A stretch of DNA of 64,000 nucleotides, from contig NZ_LKET01000021.1 in assembly GCF_001317355.1 (NCBI RefSeq), forward strand, positions 186,001-250,000, given 5' to 3'. How positions within the stretch are numbered: the first letter of the stretch is position 1; every line of letters starts with the position of its first letter. The notes under the pieces were generated by a model that worked only from the letters and a program-made list of their open reading frames with translations, did no database searches and was not told the origin of the DNA. Shown piece after piece: positions 1-8,998 of this stretch. The translations under genes and the position numbers were made by a program. Origin of the DNA: Oxobacter pfennigii. GTDB taxonomy: Bacteria > Bacillota > Clostridia > Clostridiales > Oxobacteraceae.

Positions 1-55
1 TAAGCAGTCTTAAATAGTTTTCTCTGGGTGTAAGCCTCCCTGTAAGATCGAACAT
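1..55 (-). CDS. UroD-family methyltransferase, N-terminal fragment (cut by window edge)
   Basis: Reading leftwards, an ATG at 55-53 follows a good ribosome-binding site (taaggggga) and opens a frame to the window edge. It encodes MFDLTGRLTPRENYLRLL. The LTPRENYLRLL stretch matches the start of UroD-type methyltransferases; the complete gene at 3033 begins with the related LTQKENFLRVA. Only 18 residues are visible, so the family call rests on this short motif and on the many relatives nearby. It is divergent from the cobT transcription unit. Confidence 0.55.
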   Translation of the reverse strand, partial: MFDLTGRLTPRENYLRLL

Positions 56-323
56 ATTAATCCCCCTTAAAAAATATTTATATATACTATTATAAATATT
101 ACCATCATTTAACATGTTTTGAAATTATAATAATTTGAAATAATTTTTACATATTATGATTGTGCATATAAGTTAATTTTTTTATTATTCCAAAATTGAT
201 GATGATTCAGACAGTCAAAAACTTATACCTGTAAGGCAATATATTTAAATTCTCCTTATGATTTTAGCTCCTGATCATTTTATGAGGTTTATATAAACCC
301 TAAAAGGGTGGATGGCATATAGC

Positions 324-351
324 TTGACTTTTTCAGCATTTATGATAAAAT
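324..351 (+). promoter_or_regulatory. Candidate promoter of the cobalamin riboswitch-cobT unit
   Basis: A -35 box TTGACT (324-329) and a -10 box TAAAAT (346-351) are separated by 16 bases and lie about 25 bases before the riboswitch aptamer. Both boxes are near sigma-A consensus. The start point is inferred. Confidence 0.5.
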
Positions 352-375
352 TTTATTAAAATATTATAAAATTAT

Positions 376-540
376 CTTAGGTGCCCCGATTTTCGGGGAG
401 AATAGGGAAACCGGTAAGAATCCGGTACGGACCCACCACTGTAAGGACGAGCTCTTGCCGATCCACTGGCTTATGCTGGGAAGGGGCAATGATGCGTTTG
501 AGTCTTAAGTCAGGAGACCTGCCTGAGATGAAAAAAGTCT
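376..540 (+). promoter_or_regulatory. Cobalamin (B12) riboswitch
   Basis: The region has the conserved blocks of the adenosylcobalamin aptamer in the right order: AGGTGCC at 379-385, GGGAA followed by an arm around CCGGTAAGAATCCGG at about 405-425, CCACTGTAA at 436-444, and the B12-box block AGTCAGGAGACCTGCC at about 508-523. It is followed after about 40 bases by an intrinsic terminator and then cobT. This is the usual layout of a transcription-terminating riboswitch that shuts expression off when cobalamin is abundant. Confidence 0.93.
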
Positions 541-577
541 TTTCTTTAATAAAGGAAAAGCGGCGGAGATGACGGCA

Positions 578-620
578 AAGTCCCGACCACAATTAATTTG
601 TGGCGGGACTTTATTTTTTT
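578..620 (+). terminator. Riboswitch expression-platform terminator
   Basis: A GC-rich hairpin (AAAGTCCCG-a-CCACA pairing with TGTGG-CGGGACTTT) spans 578-613 and is followed by a T-rich run to 620. It sits between the B12 aptamer and the cobT ribosome-binding site, so it is the likely switching element. Confidence 0.85.
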
Positions 621-647
621 ATAAAAAATAAAGTGGAGGCGATTAAA

Positions 648-1775
648 ATGACTGTATCAAAAAATGTGACTGCATATCACGGCGTGGCCAATATCAAAGA
701 GGCGGAAATGAAAGAGCTTGAAGCTGCACTTAAGGAGCTCGTATCGGGAATTGAAGGATTAGACGAAGCAGCTATTATGGCAATGAGAGAAAGGCTGAAT
801 GCAAAAATTAAGCCTTTAAGGAGCTTGGGTGTTCTGGAAGATATTGCCGAGCAGATTGCAGGCATAATGAGGACTTCTCATCCTAAAATTGCAGGCAAGG
901 CAGTTCTTCTTATGGCCGGGGACCATGGCGTTGTGGCAGAAGGGGTAAGCGCCGCTCCCCAGGAGATAACGGCCCAAATGTTTTACAGCTACTTAAATGG
1001 AAATGCAGGTATTAATATTTTAGCCTGCCATGCGGGAGCAGAGGTTATTTGTACAGATGTAGGAATTGCGCCGCTGCTTAATCCTCCTGAGCTTATGATA
1101 AACAGAGTAAAAAGTGGAACGGATAATATGATGCATGGGCCTGCAATGTCAAGGAAGGATGCTCTGATGGCAATCTTAACCGGGGCAAAGGTTGCGGCTG
1201 ATGCTATTAAATCAGGAGTGAACATTCTGGCAACAGGTGAGGTTGGTATTGGCAATACGACACCAAGCTCTGCTCTTATTTCAGTTTTCACAGGCCATTC
1301 TGTTGAGGAAGTCACAGGACGCGGAACAGGGGTCAAAGATGATGCCTTAAAGCATAAACAGGAAGTTATAAAACGCGCAATAGAAGTCAACCAGCCCGAT
1401 GTTGACGACCCCATAGATGTAATTTCAAAGGTGGGAGGATTGGAGATTGCAGCCCTTACAGGAGCAATATTGGAAGCTTCCTATCAGAATGTGCCTGTTA
1501 TTTTGGACGGCATTATTTCAGTGGCGGCAGCGCTGACAGCAGCAAAAATCGCACGGCTATCTGCTTCTTATATGATTTCATCCCATAGCTCGGAAGAGCA
1601 AGGACAGCGCTTGGCCTTAAAACAGATGGGTTTAGGACCAAGATTGGATTTTCATATGAGATTAGGAGAGGGGACAGGAGCCGCATTAATGTTCCCGATA
1701 GCAGAAGCTGCAATTAAAATTGCCGATGAGATGGCTACCTTTGAAACAGCCGGTGTCACTACGGGAGATTTTTAA
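648..1775 (+). CDS. cobT: Nicotinate-nucleotide--dimethylbenzimidazole phosphoribosyltransferase
   Basis: CobT moves phosphoribose from nicotinate mononucleotide to the lower-ligand base (dimethylbenzimidazole or another base), giving the alpha-riboside needed to finish a cobamide. The product is 375 residues, slightly longer than the usual ~350 because of an N-terminal helix. The family signature is present: GDHGVVAEGVSAAPQE near residue 90, the GEVGIGNTT loop, SHSSEEQG, and the C-terminal EGTGAALMF carrying the catalytic Glu. The start at 648 follows GTGGAGG; an in-frame start at 600 lies inside the terminator and is unlikely. The gene is alone behind a cobalamin riboswitch, and no other cobamide-assembly gene is visible here. 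It supports the many corrinoid-dependent methyltransferases of the region. Confidence 0.95.
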   Translation: MTVSKNVTAYHGVANIKEAEMKELEAALKELVSGIEGLDEAAIMAMRERLNAKIKPLRSLGVLEDIAEQIAGIMRTSHPKIAGKAVLLMAGDHGVVAEGVSAAPQEITAQMFYSYLNGNAGINILACHAGAEVICTDVGIAPLLNPPELMINRVKSGTDNMMHGPAMSRKDALMAILTGAKVAADAIKSGVNILATGEVGIGNTTPSSALISVFTGHSVEEVTGRGTGVKDDALKHKQEVIKRAIEVNQPDVDDPIDVISKVGGLEIAALTGAILEASYQNVPVILDGIISVAAALTAAKIARLSASYMISSHSSEEQGQRLALKQMGLGPRLDFHMRLGEGTGAALMFPIAEAAIKIADEMATFETAGVTTGDF

Positions 1776-1866
1776 ATAGGAATTTTAAGATTATTGACAT
1801 TTTATGTATAAAACATAAAATGAGTACTTGTGCATGTTTTAGTTTCTGAAAAAGAAAATAAATATA

Positions 1867-1895
1867 TATCCCCCCGGGCTTAATTCGGGGGGATA
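1867..1895. terminator. Bidirectional terminator between cobT and the chemoreceptor gene
   Basis: A strong hairpin (TATCCCCCCG pairing with CGGGGGGATA) lies between two convergent genes. It can serve both strands, although the T-runs are short. Confidence 0.7.
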
Positions 1896-1913
1896 AAATC
1901 ATTTATGCGTATA

Positions 1914-2750
1914 TTAAAGATTTTCGGCCAGCTGTTCAAGTACATGGGCATTCTTGTTCAATTCTTCTATGGAAGCGGTAATTTCTTCGAAAGCTGCCGC
2001 CTGATCCTGAAAAGACCCATTTACTTTGCTTACACCATTTGTTATATCCTCAATGGATTCTTTAATTTTTTGTATTATGTCATTTATCTGAGCAATTGAT
2101 TCACCACTGGAATTGGATAGCTTTCTGATTTCCTGAGCTACAATATTAAAGCCTCTTCCTGCCTCACCTGCTCTTGCTGCTTCAATAGCGGCATTTAAAC
2201 CTAAGAGATTGGTCTGAGCGGAAATGCTTTTAACAAATTCTATTATTTCATTAGTACTTTCCGTTTCTTTGGCAGCACCATTTGCCTTTTCAAGAATTAT
2301 GGTATTTTCTCCGGCCAGGTTCAGAACTTCTGCAGAAACCTGCCCTACAACAGTAGATATCTGCGAAAGGGCATTAGACAGAGTTTTGGAAAGGTCATGT
2401 ATTTTATTCTCACGCTCCAGGCTTTTTCCCAACACAAGGCAGCCTTCTATATTGCCTTCTTCATCAAATACCGGTATTCCAGTAGCTCTCACATCTACCC
2501 CTAAAACCTCTTTAGGCACTATTTTGGTGACAGGTTTTCCTGCCTTCATACACTCGTAAGCCACGCTTCCGGGTTGTATAGGGTCGCCTACCTTTAAATT
2601 GGTTTTAGTGCTTGTACCATTTACTACTTTAATATATTTCGCGGTATCGCAAATTGAAAAATTCACATCATCCCGGAAGAAATGAATAAGATAAGGTATC
2701 AAGTTATTATAACTGTTAAAAATTTCGTTTTGATATTCTCTTTCGTTCAT
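1914..2750 (-). CDS. Soluble methyl-accepting chemotaxis-type protein with PAS-like sensor
   Basis: The 278-residue protein has no membrane segment. Residues about 20-118 resemble the PAS-like sensory domain found in clostridial cytoplasmic chemoreceptors ([20 protein letters not shown]). The second half is a short MCP signalling domain with the hairpin-tip sequence [20 protein letters not shown], where CheA and CheW bind. The start at 2750 is chosen because GGAGG precedes it; the frame stays open five codons further but without a ribosome-binding site. It probably senses an intracellular small molecule or redox state. No che genes are nearby, so its partners are encoded elsewhere. Confidence 0.88.
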   Translation of the reverse strand: MNEREYQNEIFNSYNNLIPYLIHFFRDDVNFSICDTAKYIKVVNGTSTKTNLKVGDPIQPGSVAYECMKAGKPVTKIVPKEVLGVDVRATGIPVFDEEGNIEGCLVLGKSLERENKIHDLSKTLSNALSQISTVVGQVSAEVLNLAGENTIILEKANGAAKETESTNEIIEFVKSISAQTNLLGLNAAIEAARAGEAGRGFNIVAQEIRKLSNSSGESIAQINDIIQKIKESIEDITNGVSKVNGSFQDQAAAFEEITASIEELNKNAHVLEQLAENL

Positions 2751-3032
2751 ATATCGCACCTCCAATCATGAAATATGAAAGATCTCAATTTCATGAAACT
2801 TATAATTGCATGTTTTATCGTTTATTGTAGATTATGGTATCATAAACAATAATATCATAAAACGGATAAATTAAAAAGTATATGCATCGGCATATAACAA
2901 CTCCAACTCATTCGTTGCAATTTTATATAACCTATCATTTTTATACGGGGTGTATAAATGATATAATTAGCATATATACTATTATTTTCCGCTAAATGTT
3001 TAAAAATCATAAATAATAAAGGAGGTTTATGC

Positions 3033-4052
3033 ATGACGGCACATTTAACCCAGAAAGAAAATTTTTTACGCGTCGCTCGCGGTGAAATGCCGGAATACGT
3101 ACCTGTATCAACATTCGGCAGGCCGGGAGCTGCACCGCTTATGACAATGGCAGACCCATGCATTTTAGGAAGTTTCAGAGGTCCGGAAGGCGGAAAAGAC
3201 CCGTGGGGAGTTACTTTTGTAACCAATGCGGAAACCAACTTTGCGGCGCTTCCGAAACCGAATGATTTCATCCTGACAGATGTAACAAAATGGAGAGATG
3301 TAATCAAAGCGCCGGATTACTCAGGTTTTGACTGGGAAGCAGCAGCTAAAAAAGACAGGGAAAAATTTGTACAAGACCCCGAAAATACAGCATTTGTTAT
3401 AAGCGGCTATGCAGACTTATTCCAGCAGTTTATAGGGTTCATGGGCTTTACGGAAGGTTTGTGCGCCATATACGAGGAAAAAGAAGAAGTAGAAGAGCTG
3501 TTGGATTACATGCTTGAACATTCACTTTACATCACCAAGAACGTCATTCATTATTATAAACCTGATGGCTATTATTTATTAGATGATTCAGCCTCAAAGC
3601 TTCATCCCTTCATTTCCCCCGAACTCTTCGAAGAGCTTTTTGTTCCCCGTTATAAAAAATGTCTGGACATTGCAAGAGATGCAGGACTGCCTATTTTTTA
3701 TCATAATTGCGGCAGATGTGAAGATTTAATGCCTTCAATGGTTGAAATAGGAGTAGGTGTGTGGGATCCTGCCCAGGTAGAAAATGATTTAGTGGCGGTA
3801 AAGAAAAAATTCGGACGCAAGCTTGCAATTAATGGGGGATTTGAACTCAATGTACCCATAACCTGGCCGGTAATCGATGAAGAGGAAGTGCGTCAGGCTG
3901 TTCGTGATACCTTCGTAAAACTCGCTCCAAACGGCGGATATATTTTCAGCGGAATGTTAAAGACACTGGACAGGGCTGATCCTAAAGTTATGGAAGTAAA
4001 CGGCTGGATAGCAGATGAAGCACTGAAATTAAGCAAAACTGTATATAAGTAA
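3033..4052 (+). CDS. UroD-family (MtaA/CmuA-like) corrinoid methyltransferase
   Basis: The 339-residue protein has the (beta/alpha)8 fold of uroporphyrinogen decarboxylase relatives that move methyl groups to or from corrinoid proteins. The N-terminus LTQKENFLRVARGEMPEYVP is typical. A zinc-site motif H-x-C-G is present (FYHNCGRCEDL, near residue 231), followed by GVGVWDPAQVEND. The later Cys ligand of MtaA is not evident (GGYIFSGM). True heme UroD is unlikely because the conserved porphyrin-binding N-terminus is missing. AAAGGAGG precedes the start. No corrinoid gene is adjacent, so the partner may be one of the other corrinoid proteins here. The methyl donor is unknown. Confidence 0.82.
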   Translation: MTAHLTQKENFLRVARGEMPEYVPVSTFGRPGAAPLMTMADPCILGSFRGPEGGKDPWGVTFVTNAETNFAALPKPNDFILTDVTKWRDVIKAPDYSGFDWEAAAKKDREKFVQDPENTAFVISGYADLFQQFIGFMGFTEGLCAIYEEKEEVEELLDYMLEHSLYITKNVIHYYKPDGYYLLDDSASKLHPFISPELFEELFVPRYKKCLDIARDAGLPIFYHNCGRCEDLMPSMVEIGVGVWDPAQVENDLVAVKKKFGRKLAINGGFELNVPITWPVIDEEEVRQAVRDTFVKLAPNGGYIFSGMLKTLDRADPKVMEVNGWIADEALKLSKTVYK

Positions 4053-4097
4053 TGTATGCTTGAATAATACATTATCCTCAATATCCACATAAAAAGA

Positions 4098-4128
4098 TAA
4101 ATCCCTGGGGATTGTCCACAGGGATTTA
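4098..4128. terminator. Bidirectional terminator
   Basis: A hairpin with TAAATCCCTG pairing with CAGGGATTTA, followed by TTTTATT, lies between the convergent methyltransferase gene and the carboxypeptidase gene. Confidence 0.75.
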
Positions 4129-4130
4129 TT

Positions 4131-5525
4131 TTATTGATTTATTCCCATCCTTAAACGTCTTCTCTTTACGGCAGCATTTCTTAAAAGCACGAGAATTCCA
4201 AAAGCGCCGAATATCGTACCTGATAAGAACCAGACTATGTTTCCTGTATCAATTTTTTGAGAAACGGAATTTATGATATTTTTCTTTTTCACTTCCTCCA
4301 TGGCTTTTAAATTGACTTCTTTTACTACAGCTCCATTAAGGGTGAAAACTGCCTTCCCTATAATCTGATCTGCCTTAATGGACGACTTAAGGGATACAAT
4401 ATCATTTTCCTTGTCCACAATGGATATAAGGGTTTCATCCCATAAAAATTCTTTTTGCATTTTAAGGTATTCTTCCATTACATAGGTCTCTGCAAAATCC
4501 TCATCCGGCAGTGCTATCAGGTCTTCCGGGCTGTTGGGTGAGGAGTTCTCAACATTTAATGTGTAAATTGGCTTATCTTTAACAGCACCTTCATAATACC
4601 CGAAGTTATAAAATCCATATTCCAGAAGCTTTTGTGAATCCTCCCACCTCGCCTGGCTCGTGGAATTTAAAGTTACGGCAATAAGGTCCATGCCATCCTT
4701 TGAAGCAGAAGATACAACACAAAATCCTGCAGGGGTGGTGTATCCTGTCTTAACACCTGTAGCATATTCATAAAAATCCTTGCCTGTTTCATTAATAAGT
4801 TCATTGGAATTTCGCCAGGAATGGTCAATAGTTTCGACTATCTGTCCATTGCTGAAAACAGGAGTAGCTTCTGTATTATATTTAAAAGTATTTACAGCCT
4901 CCCTGAAAAAATCTATTTTCATCGCTTCCATGGTAATAAGAGCAAGGTCGTGGGCAGTAGTATAATGGTTTTTATCATGATATCCATGGGGGTTTACAAA
5001 ATTTGAGTTATTTGCACCAAGCTCTTTTGCTCTTTTATTCATAAGCTCTGAAAACTTATCCATTGATGCGGTTTCATCAAGGGACATATCATTTGCCCTC
5101 AAACGGCCTATGTAAACTGCTATGACTGCAGCAGCGTCATTGCCCGAAGGAAGCATAAGTCCAAGTAAAAGCTCCCTTAAAGAAATCTCTTCCCCTTCTT
5201 TTAAGTAGGCTTTACTTGAATCCCAGGGTACCATCATTACTTCTTTGCCGACAGTTATAATATCCTCCAAGTCGCCCATTTCAAGAGCTATTAAGGCAGT
5301 TAATATTTTTGTGGTGCTGGCAGGGTATAATTTTTCATCCTCATTCTTTTGATACAGCACCTTGCCGCTGTGAGCCTCTATGAGTATAGCGCCTTGTGCA
5401 TCTATCGATGGTTTCGTTATTGTATCCGATGCCCTAACAGCAGAAAGTGTATATGGCGACAGGAAGAATTCAGTCAAAATTAGTATTATATGTAGTGTAA
5501 ATAATTTTACAAATCTTCGTCTCAA
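4131..5525 (-). CDS. D-alanyl-D-alanine carboxypeptidase (penicillin-binding protein 5 family)
   Basis: This exported enzyme trims the terminal D-Ala from peptidoglycan stem peptides. The three active-site motifs of the S11 family are present: STTK with catalytic Ser70 and Lys73, SGN at 127-129, and KTG near residue 255 (ATGVKTGYTT). An N-terminal signal segment (LHIILILTEFFL) and a C-terminal transmembrane anchor (WFLSGTIFGAFGILVLL) followed by basic residues place it on the outer face of the membrane. At 464 residues it is DacF-like in size. The start is TTG, chosen because AAGGAG lies 7 bases upstream. It stands alone. Confidence 0.92.
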   Translation of the reverse strand: MRRRFVKLFTLHIILILTEFFLSPYTLSAVRASDTITKPSIDAQGAILIEAHSGKVLYQKNEDEKLYPASTTKILTALIALEMGDLEDIITVGKEVMMVPWDSSKAYLKEGEEISLRELLLGLMLPSGNDAAAVIAVYIGRLRANDMSLDETASMDKFSELMNKRAKELGANNSNFVNPHGYHDKNHYTTAHDLALITMEAMKIDFFREAVNTFKYNTEATPVFSNGQIVETIDHSWRNSNELINETGKDFYEYATGVKTGYTTPAGFCVVSSASKDGMDLIAVTLNSTSQARWEDSQKLLEYGFYNFGYYEGAVKDKPIYTLNVENSSPNSPEDLIALPDEDFAETYVMEEYLKMQKEFLWDETLISIVDKENDIVSLKSSIKADQIIGKAVFTLNGAVVKEVNLKAMEEVKKKNIINSVSQKIDTGNIVWFLSGTIFGAFGILVLLRNAAVKRRRLRMGINQ

Positions 5526-5662
5526 TTGTAGTCTCCTTTCAACCGTTAGTCTGTAAATAAAAACCTTTTTTATTTTATCATTTTTACATATTTAATTCAA
5601 TTTACCAAGATGATAAAGCGTGCTGGTTTTATTTACCATATTGTATGAAATGTAAGAACCCC

Positions 5663-5795
5663 ACCCGCTATAGCAATCAAAGATTGCTAGCGGGTCCCGG
5701 GAACCTTGTTGTTGCACAATAAGAACCCAGTCATCATATGTAGCAATCAAAGATTGCTATAGCGGGTCCCGGGAGCCTATGTTTGTGCAATATAA
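5663..5795. repeat. Two-copy direct repeat with internal hairpins
   Basis: Two units of about 50 bases occur at about 5671-5721 and 5741-5793. Each contains TAGCAATCAAAGATTGCTA, itself an inverted repeat, then GCGGGTCCCGGGA and a GTTGCACAATA/GTTTGTGCAATAT tail. In the first unit the left flank ACCCGCTA also pairs with TAGCGGGT, giving a long hairpin at 5663-5695. It lies between the carboxypeptidase promoter region and the terminator of the next gene. It encodes nothing I recognise and may be a small mobile or structured repeat family. Confidence 0.7.
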
Positions 5796-5836
5796 AAACA
5801 TGTATTAATGCAGTTTTTTACATTAATACATGTTTT
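5795..5836 (-). terminator. Intrinsic terminator of the methyltransferase gene at 5866-6939
   Basis: A perfect 16-bp stem (AAAACATGTATTAATG / CATTAATACATGTTTT) with a 10-base loop lies 30 bases beyond the stop codon. On the minus strand it ends in a T-rich run. Confidence 0.8.
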
Positions 5837-5865
5837 AGGCAAATGCTTGAATAAAACTAATATGT

Positions 5866-6939
5866 TTATTTGCCGCCGTACCTGATTCTTGATAGTTTAT
5901 ATACTTCTTCTCTAAAGGCAGGTGTCAGCATTGGTGCAGCATAGAAGCCTAAAAGTGAAGGTTTGCCTGGCTGGCAGAACTTTTCAACATATTTGGCTGC
6001 TGCAGCCCTCTGCTCCTCCTCAGAAGCATCGGGGTTTAAGGGATCAGGGATGATGCCTAAGATTATTTTATCTCCGTATTTTTCATAAAGCATATGGGTA
6101 TCATTCATAGGCTGTCCGCTCCAGGAATCCCATCCTGCAGCTATCATATTCGGTACCTGCTTTTCATCCTGTCCGCAGCAGTGGAAATCAGCAAACATTC
6201 CCTTCGAGTGGATATAATCCGTAAGCTTTCTCATGGCAGGAACTATCATTTCATTGCAGGTTGCGGGTGAGAAGAAAGTATCTTTTTGTGCACCCCAGTC
6301 GTCATGGAAATTAAATCCGTCAATTCCGGGAAAATGCTCAAGATACTTGTCCACGAGCTTTATATAAAGATCGGAAAGTTTATCAAATAATGCTTTTACT
6401 GCATCCTTTTGTTCATCATCGATTAATGCTATGACTGCATTATCAAAATCCATAAAAGAAATTAGCCTTTCGAACCATCCGTTTAAAACAGTGGGTATGT
6501 TGTAGACATCAGGAGAAAGGTTAATGGCTTTTTCACTTACTTTCCAATCCCATTTATCCAAGTCGGGCCATACTAATTTTTCTTCCCATTCATTTGCGTT
6601 TTTAAGGAAAGGGTTACCCGGTTTTACCATTGAACCGCCGGCTACAGGTACATACACCCATTCAATACCGAACATATCTTTTCCGCCGCCTAAATCCGGT
6701 GGCATCATTTCATCTTCGATTACAAAGGCTCTTGCTACGTTATCGGGATTTGCTTTGGGGGAAAACATACGGGTTTCTATGGTAGTAATCTGCCAGACAG
6801 GTTCTCTCTTTAGTGCTGCAATGTAAGCTTCTTTGCGTGATACAGGAAAGTCATACAAAGGTGTGGGGGGGCCTCCGAATCGGTTAGGTACTTCACCTAC
6901 AACTTTAAGTTCTTTCTCGTCAAACTTAGGAACAGCCAT
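5866..6939 (-). CDS. UroD-family corrinoid methyltransferase
   Basis: The 357-residue protein is another UroD-fold methyltransferase. The zinc-type motif is H-x-C-G (FADFHCCGQDEKQVPNM, near residue 255), preceded by the family's substrate-pocket segment FNFHDDWGAQKDTFFSP. The sequence GWDSWSGQPMNDTHMLYEKYGDKI matches the region where corrinoid methyltransferases switch to the C-terminal half. AAAAGGGAG precedes the ATG. The gene has its own terminator and no operon partner. The N-terminal 30 residues (PNRFGGPPTPLYDFPVSRKEAY) are longer than in its paralogues. The donor substrate is unknown. Confidence 0.8.
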   Translation of the reverse strand: MAVPKFDEKELKVVGEVPNRFGGPPTPLYDFPVSRKEAYIAALKREPVWQITTIETRMFSPKANPDNVARAFVIEDEMMPPDLGGGKDMFGIEWVYVPVAGGSMVKPGNPFLKNANEWEEKLVWPDLDKWDWKVSEKAINLSPDVYNIPTVLNGWFERLISFMDFDNAVIALIDDEQKDAVKALFDKLSDLYIKLVDKYLEHFPGIDGFNFHDDWGAQKDTFFSPATCNEMIVPAMRKLTDYIHSKGMFADFHCCGQDEKQVPNMIAAGWDSWSGQPMNDTHMLYEKYGDKIILGIIPDPLNPDASEEEQRAAAAKYVEKFCQPGKPSLLGFYAAPMLTPAFREEVYKLSRIRYGGK

Positions 6940-7141
6940 TTTCTACACTCCCTTTTATTTAATTTTTTTATTATGACTTAACTTGATATGAAGCTTCGAT
7001 TGTTGCTGCATAAATACAGTATCAAACTGTGATAAAACCAATAATTTGATGTATATACATTATTTTACTATATCTGGACAAGTTAAGTCAAATTAGTGTT
7101 TCAATGGCCTTTCCATATATTAAAATATCAAATTCATATAA

Positions 7142-7795
7142 TCATTTAAAATAAGCCAATCTTATAATATGCTCAGGATCATCGCCCCTGTGATTCCATA
7201 ACAGGTCAAAATCGATTTCTTTATGCTCACCGTAGGTTGACACCGAAATATAGTATTTGCAATGTTCAGGATCGAAATGAAGGCGGGTTATGGTCATCCA
7301 ATGCCAGGTAAATTCATCCAGCTCGGCGGCGGGATGCCTTAAAACCAATATGGCCACCGGGAGCTTCTGATACAGGGCTTCTGAAATAAAGTTTATGGCA
7401 TCGCCCATCTCCTTTGCATTTTCATCAAGTATATGAGGAGTCAGAATCACACCTCTGCTCTCAGAAAATGACATAACATTTTCAGTAAACTGAACAACGG
7501 AGGTAAGGCCGCGATGCCCCGGAATTACATATTCACGAACTTCGACCATGTGTTCAATGAAATCTTTTTTATTTATAATACCCTTTGGATGATACAAGTT
7601 TCCGTATTTTTCCGGAAAGGCTTGAGCTAAATATGCGGTTATGTTAGCAGCCGCAACAGGCCCGCAGCCGCTTCTTTGATGCTGCTCACTTGGAAACCAA
7701 TGCTGGTCTCCACCGTAATAAACAACTTCAGAATCATAAATAGAAAGTTGAATTTCTTCCGTTGGGCAGTTGGCGGATTCAGCGAAATTGTTCAT
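7142..7795 (-). CDS. C39-like papain-fold cysteine protein, function unknown
   Basis: The 217-residue protein carries RSGCGPVAAANITAYLA near residue 45, matching the catalytic-Cys helix of C39-like papain-fold domains. HWMTITRL near residue 170 supplies the expected catalytic His, and acidic or amide residues follow. There is no signal peptide, membrane segment or ABC transporter, so it is probably not a bacteriocin-processing exporter. It may be a soluble peptidase, an amidase or an inactive relative. The start at 7795 has AAAGGAGG 8 bases upstream; an in-frame start 18 codons further lacks one. It stands alone, divergent from the aldo/keto reductase. Confidence 0.6.
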   Translation of the reverse strand: MNNFAESANCPTEEIQLSIYDSEVVYYGGDQHWFPSEQHQRSGCGPVAAANITAYLAQAFPEKYGNLYHPKGIINKKDFIEHMVEVREYVIPGHRGLTSVVQFTENVMSFSESRGVILTPHILDENAKEMGDAINFISEALYQKLPVAILVLRHPAAELDEFTWHWMTITRLHFDPEHCKYYISVSTYGEHKEIDFDLLWNHRGDDPEHIIRLAYFK

Positions 7796-8000
7796 GAATG
7801 CCCCTCCTTTACTTGTTTTTATCCGATATTTTAATTGATATTTTGTCACGGAATTTTTTTAACTATTATACAATATACTATATTTTCAAGTAAGTGTAAA
7901 ATAAATTATAATCATAATAAAAATTGCCATAAATGGTACTTACATTACATTTGTAAATAAACTGAACTTTAATAATAATTATAAAGGGAGGCATAGGCTC

Positions 8001-8996
8001 ATGAGAAAAAGAAAAATAGGACAAGATGGACCATTGGTTTCAGCGGTAGGATTGGGGTGCATGGGTATGTCCGGTATTTATGGAGCTGCAGACCTAAAAG
8101 AATGCATTGCAACTATTCACAAAGCCCTTGATGAGGGTATCAATATTTTTGATACCGGGGATTTTTATGGTTCGGGGCATAATGAATTGCTTTTAAGAGA
8201 GGCATTTACGGGTTATAAGCGAGAGGACATAACTATTTCTGTAAAATTCGGTCATATGAGGACCCCTGACGGAGGATACACCAGTCCTGACTGCCGTCCG
8301 GAAGCGGTGAAAAATTTTCTTGCTTATACTCTGCAGCGTCTGGGAGTAGACTATATTGACATATATTATCCTGCGCGGCTGGACCCTACCGTACCTATAG
8401 AGGATACCATAGGAGCAATTGCCGACATGGTTAAGGCAGGATATGTACGTTACATAGGTCTGTCGGAAATGAGTGCTGAAACTGTAAAAAGAGCACATAA
8501 GGTCCATCCTATAAGCTGGCTTCAAATTGAGTATTCACTTTTCAGCAGAGGTATTGAGAAGGAGATCTTGCCTTGCATAAGAGAACTTGGAATTTCTCTA
8601 AGCGCTTATGGCGTATTATCCCGTGGATTGCTAGGCGGTGCCTGGGATAAAAACAGGGCTTTGATTGCTAATGATGTACGCAATAATTATCCCCGTTTTT
8701 CGGGAGAAAACCTTAACAAGAATCTTGCTCTGATAGAAGATTTACGGAATATTGCACAAAAAAAGCAAGCTACGGTTTCACAGCTTGCCATTGCTTGGGT
8801 ATTATCCCGTGGGCAAAATATAATTCCTGTAATTGGTTCAAGAAAAATCTCTCAATTGAAGGATACTTTAGGTGCTTTGGATATTGATTTAAGCACAGAG
8901 GATATAAGAGAAATCGAAGCTGCCATACCTATAAACTCTGTTTTTGGTGAGCGTTACAGCCTATACCAGATGAAGATGCTGGACAGCGAGAAATAA
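8001..8996 (+). CDS. Aldo/keto reductase family oxidoreductase
   Basis: This is a (beta/alpha)8 NADPH-dependent reductase of 331 residues. Three members of the catalytic tetrad are visible: Asp51 (IFDTGD), Tyr56 (FYGSG) and Lys82 (ISVKFG). The fourth position, normally His in YYQHRVDP, reads YYPARLDP, so it is Ala125. This PARLDP variant is shared by a recognised AKR subgroup, so it is probably not a mutation. The C-terminal NADP-binding stretch PVIGSRKISQL is intact. AAGGGAGG precedes the ATG. It ends two bases from the convergent HAD gene. The carbonyl substrate is unknown. Confidence 0.88.
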   Translation: MRKRKIGQDGPLVSAVGLGCMGMSGIYGAADLKECIATIHKALDEGINIFDTGDFYGSGHNELLLREAFTGYKREDITISVKFGHMRTPDGGYTSPDCRPEAVKNFLAYTLQRLGVDYIDIYYPARLDPTVPIEDTIGAIADMVKAGYVRYIGLSEMSAETVKRAHKVHPISWLQIEYSLFSRGIEKEILPCIRELGISLSAYGVLSRGLLGGAWDKNRALIANDVRNNYPRFSGENLNKNLALIEDLRNIAQKKQATVSQLAIAWVLSRGQNIIPVIGSRKISQLKDTLGALDIDLSTEDIREIEAAIPINSVFGERYSLYQMKMLDSEK

Positions 8997-8998
8997 AA

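Noticed and set aside
377-592. Open frames on both strands over the cobalamin riboswitch
   Set aside because: They coincide with the structured aptamer and terminator, have no ribosome-binding site and encode low-complexity peptides.
600-647. Upstream start for cobT
   Set aside because: It lies inside the riboswitch terminator; the ATG at 648 has a proper GGAGG sequence.
3033-4052. Heme-pathway uroporphyrinogen decarboxylase (hemE)
   Set aside because: None of the UroD-like proteins here has the N-terminal porphyrin-binding arginine motif; several sit with corrinoid proteins.
5663-5795. CRISPR array
   Set aside because: Only two units, with unequal spacing and internal hairpins, and no cas genes.
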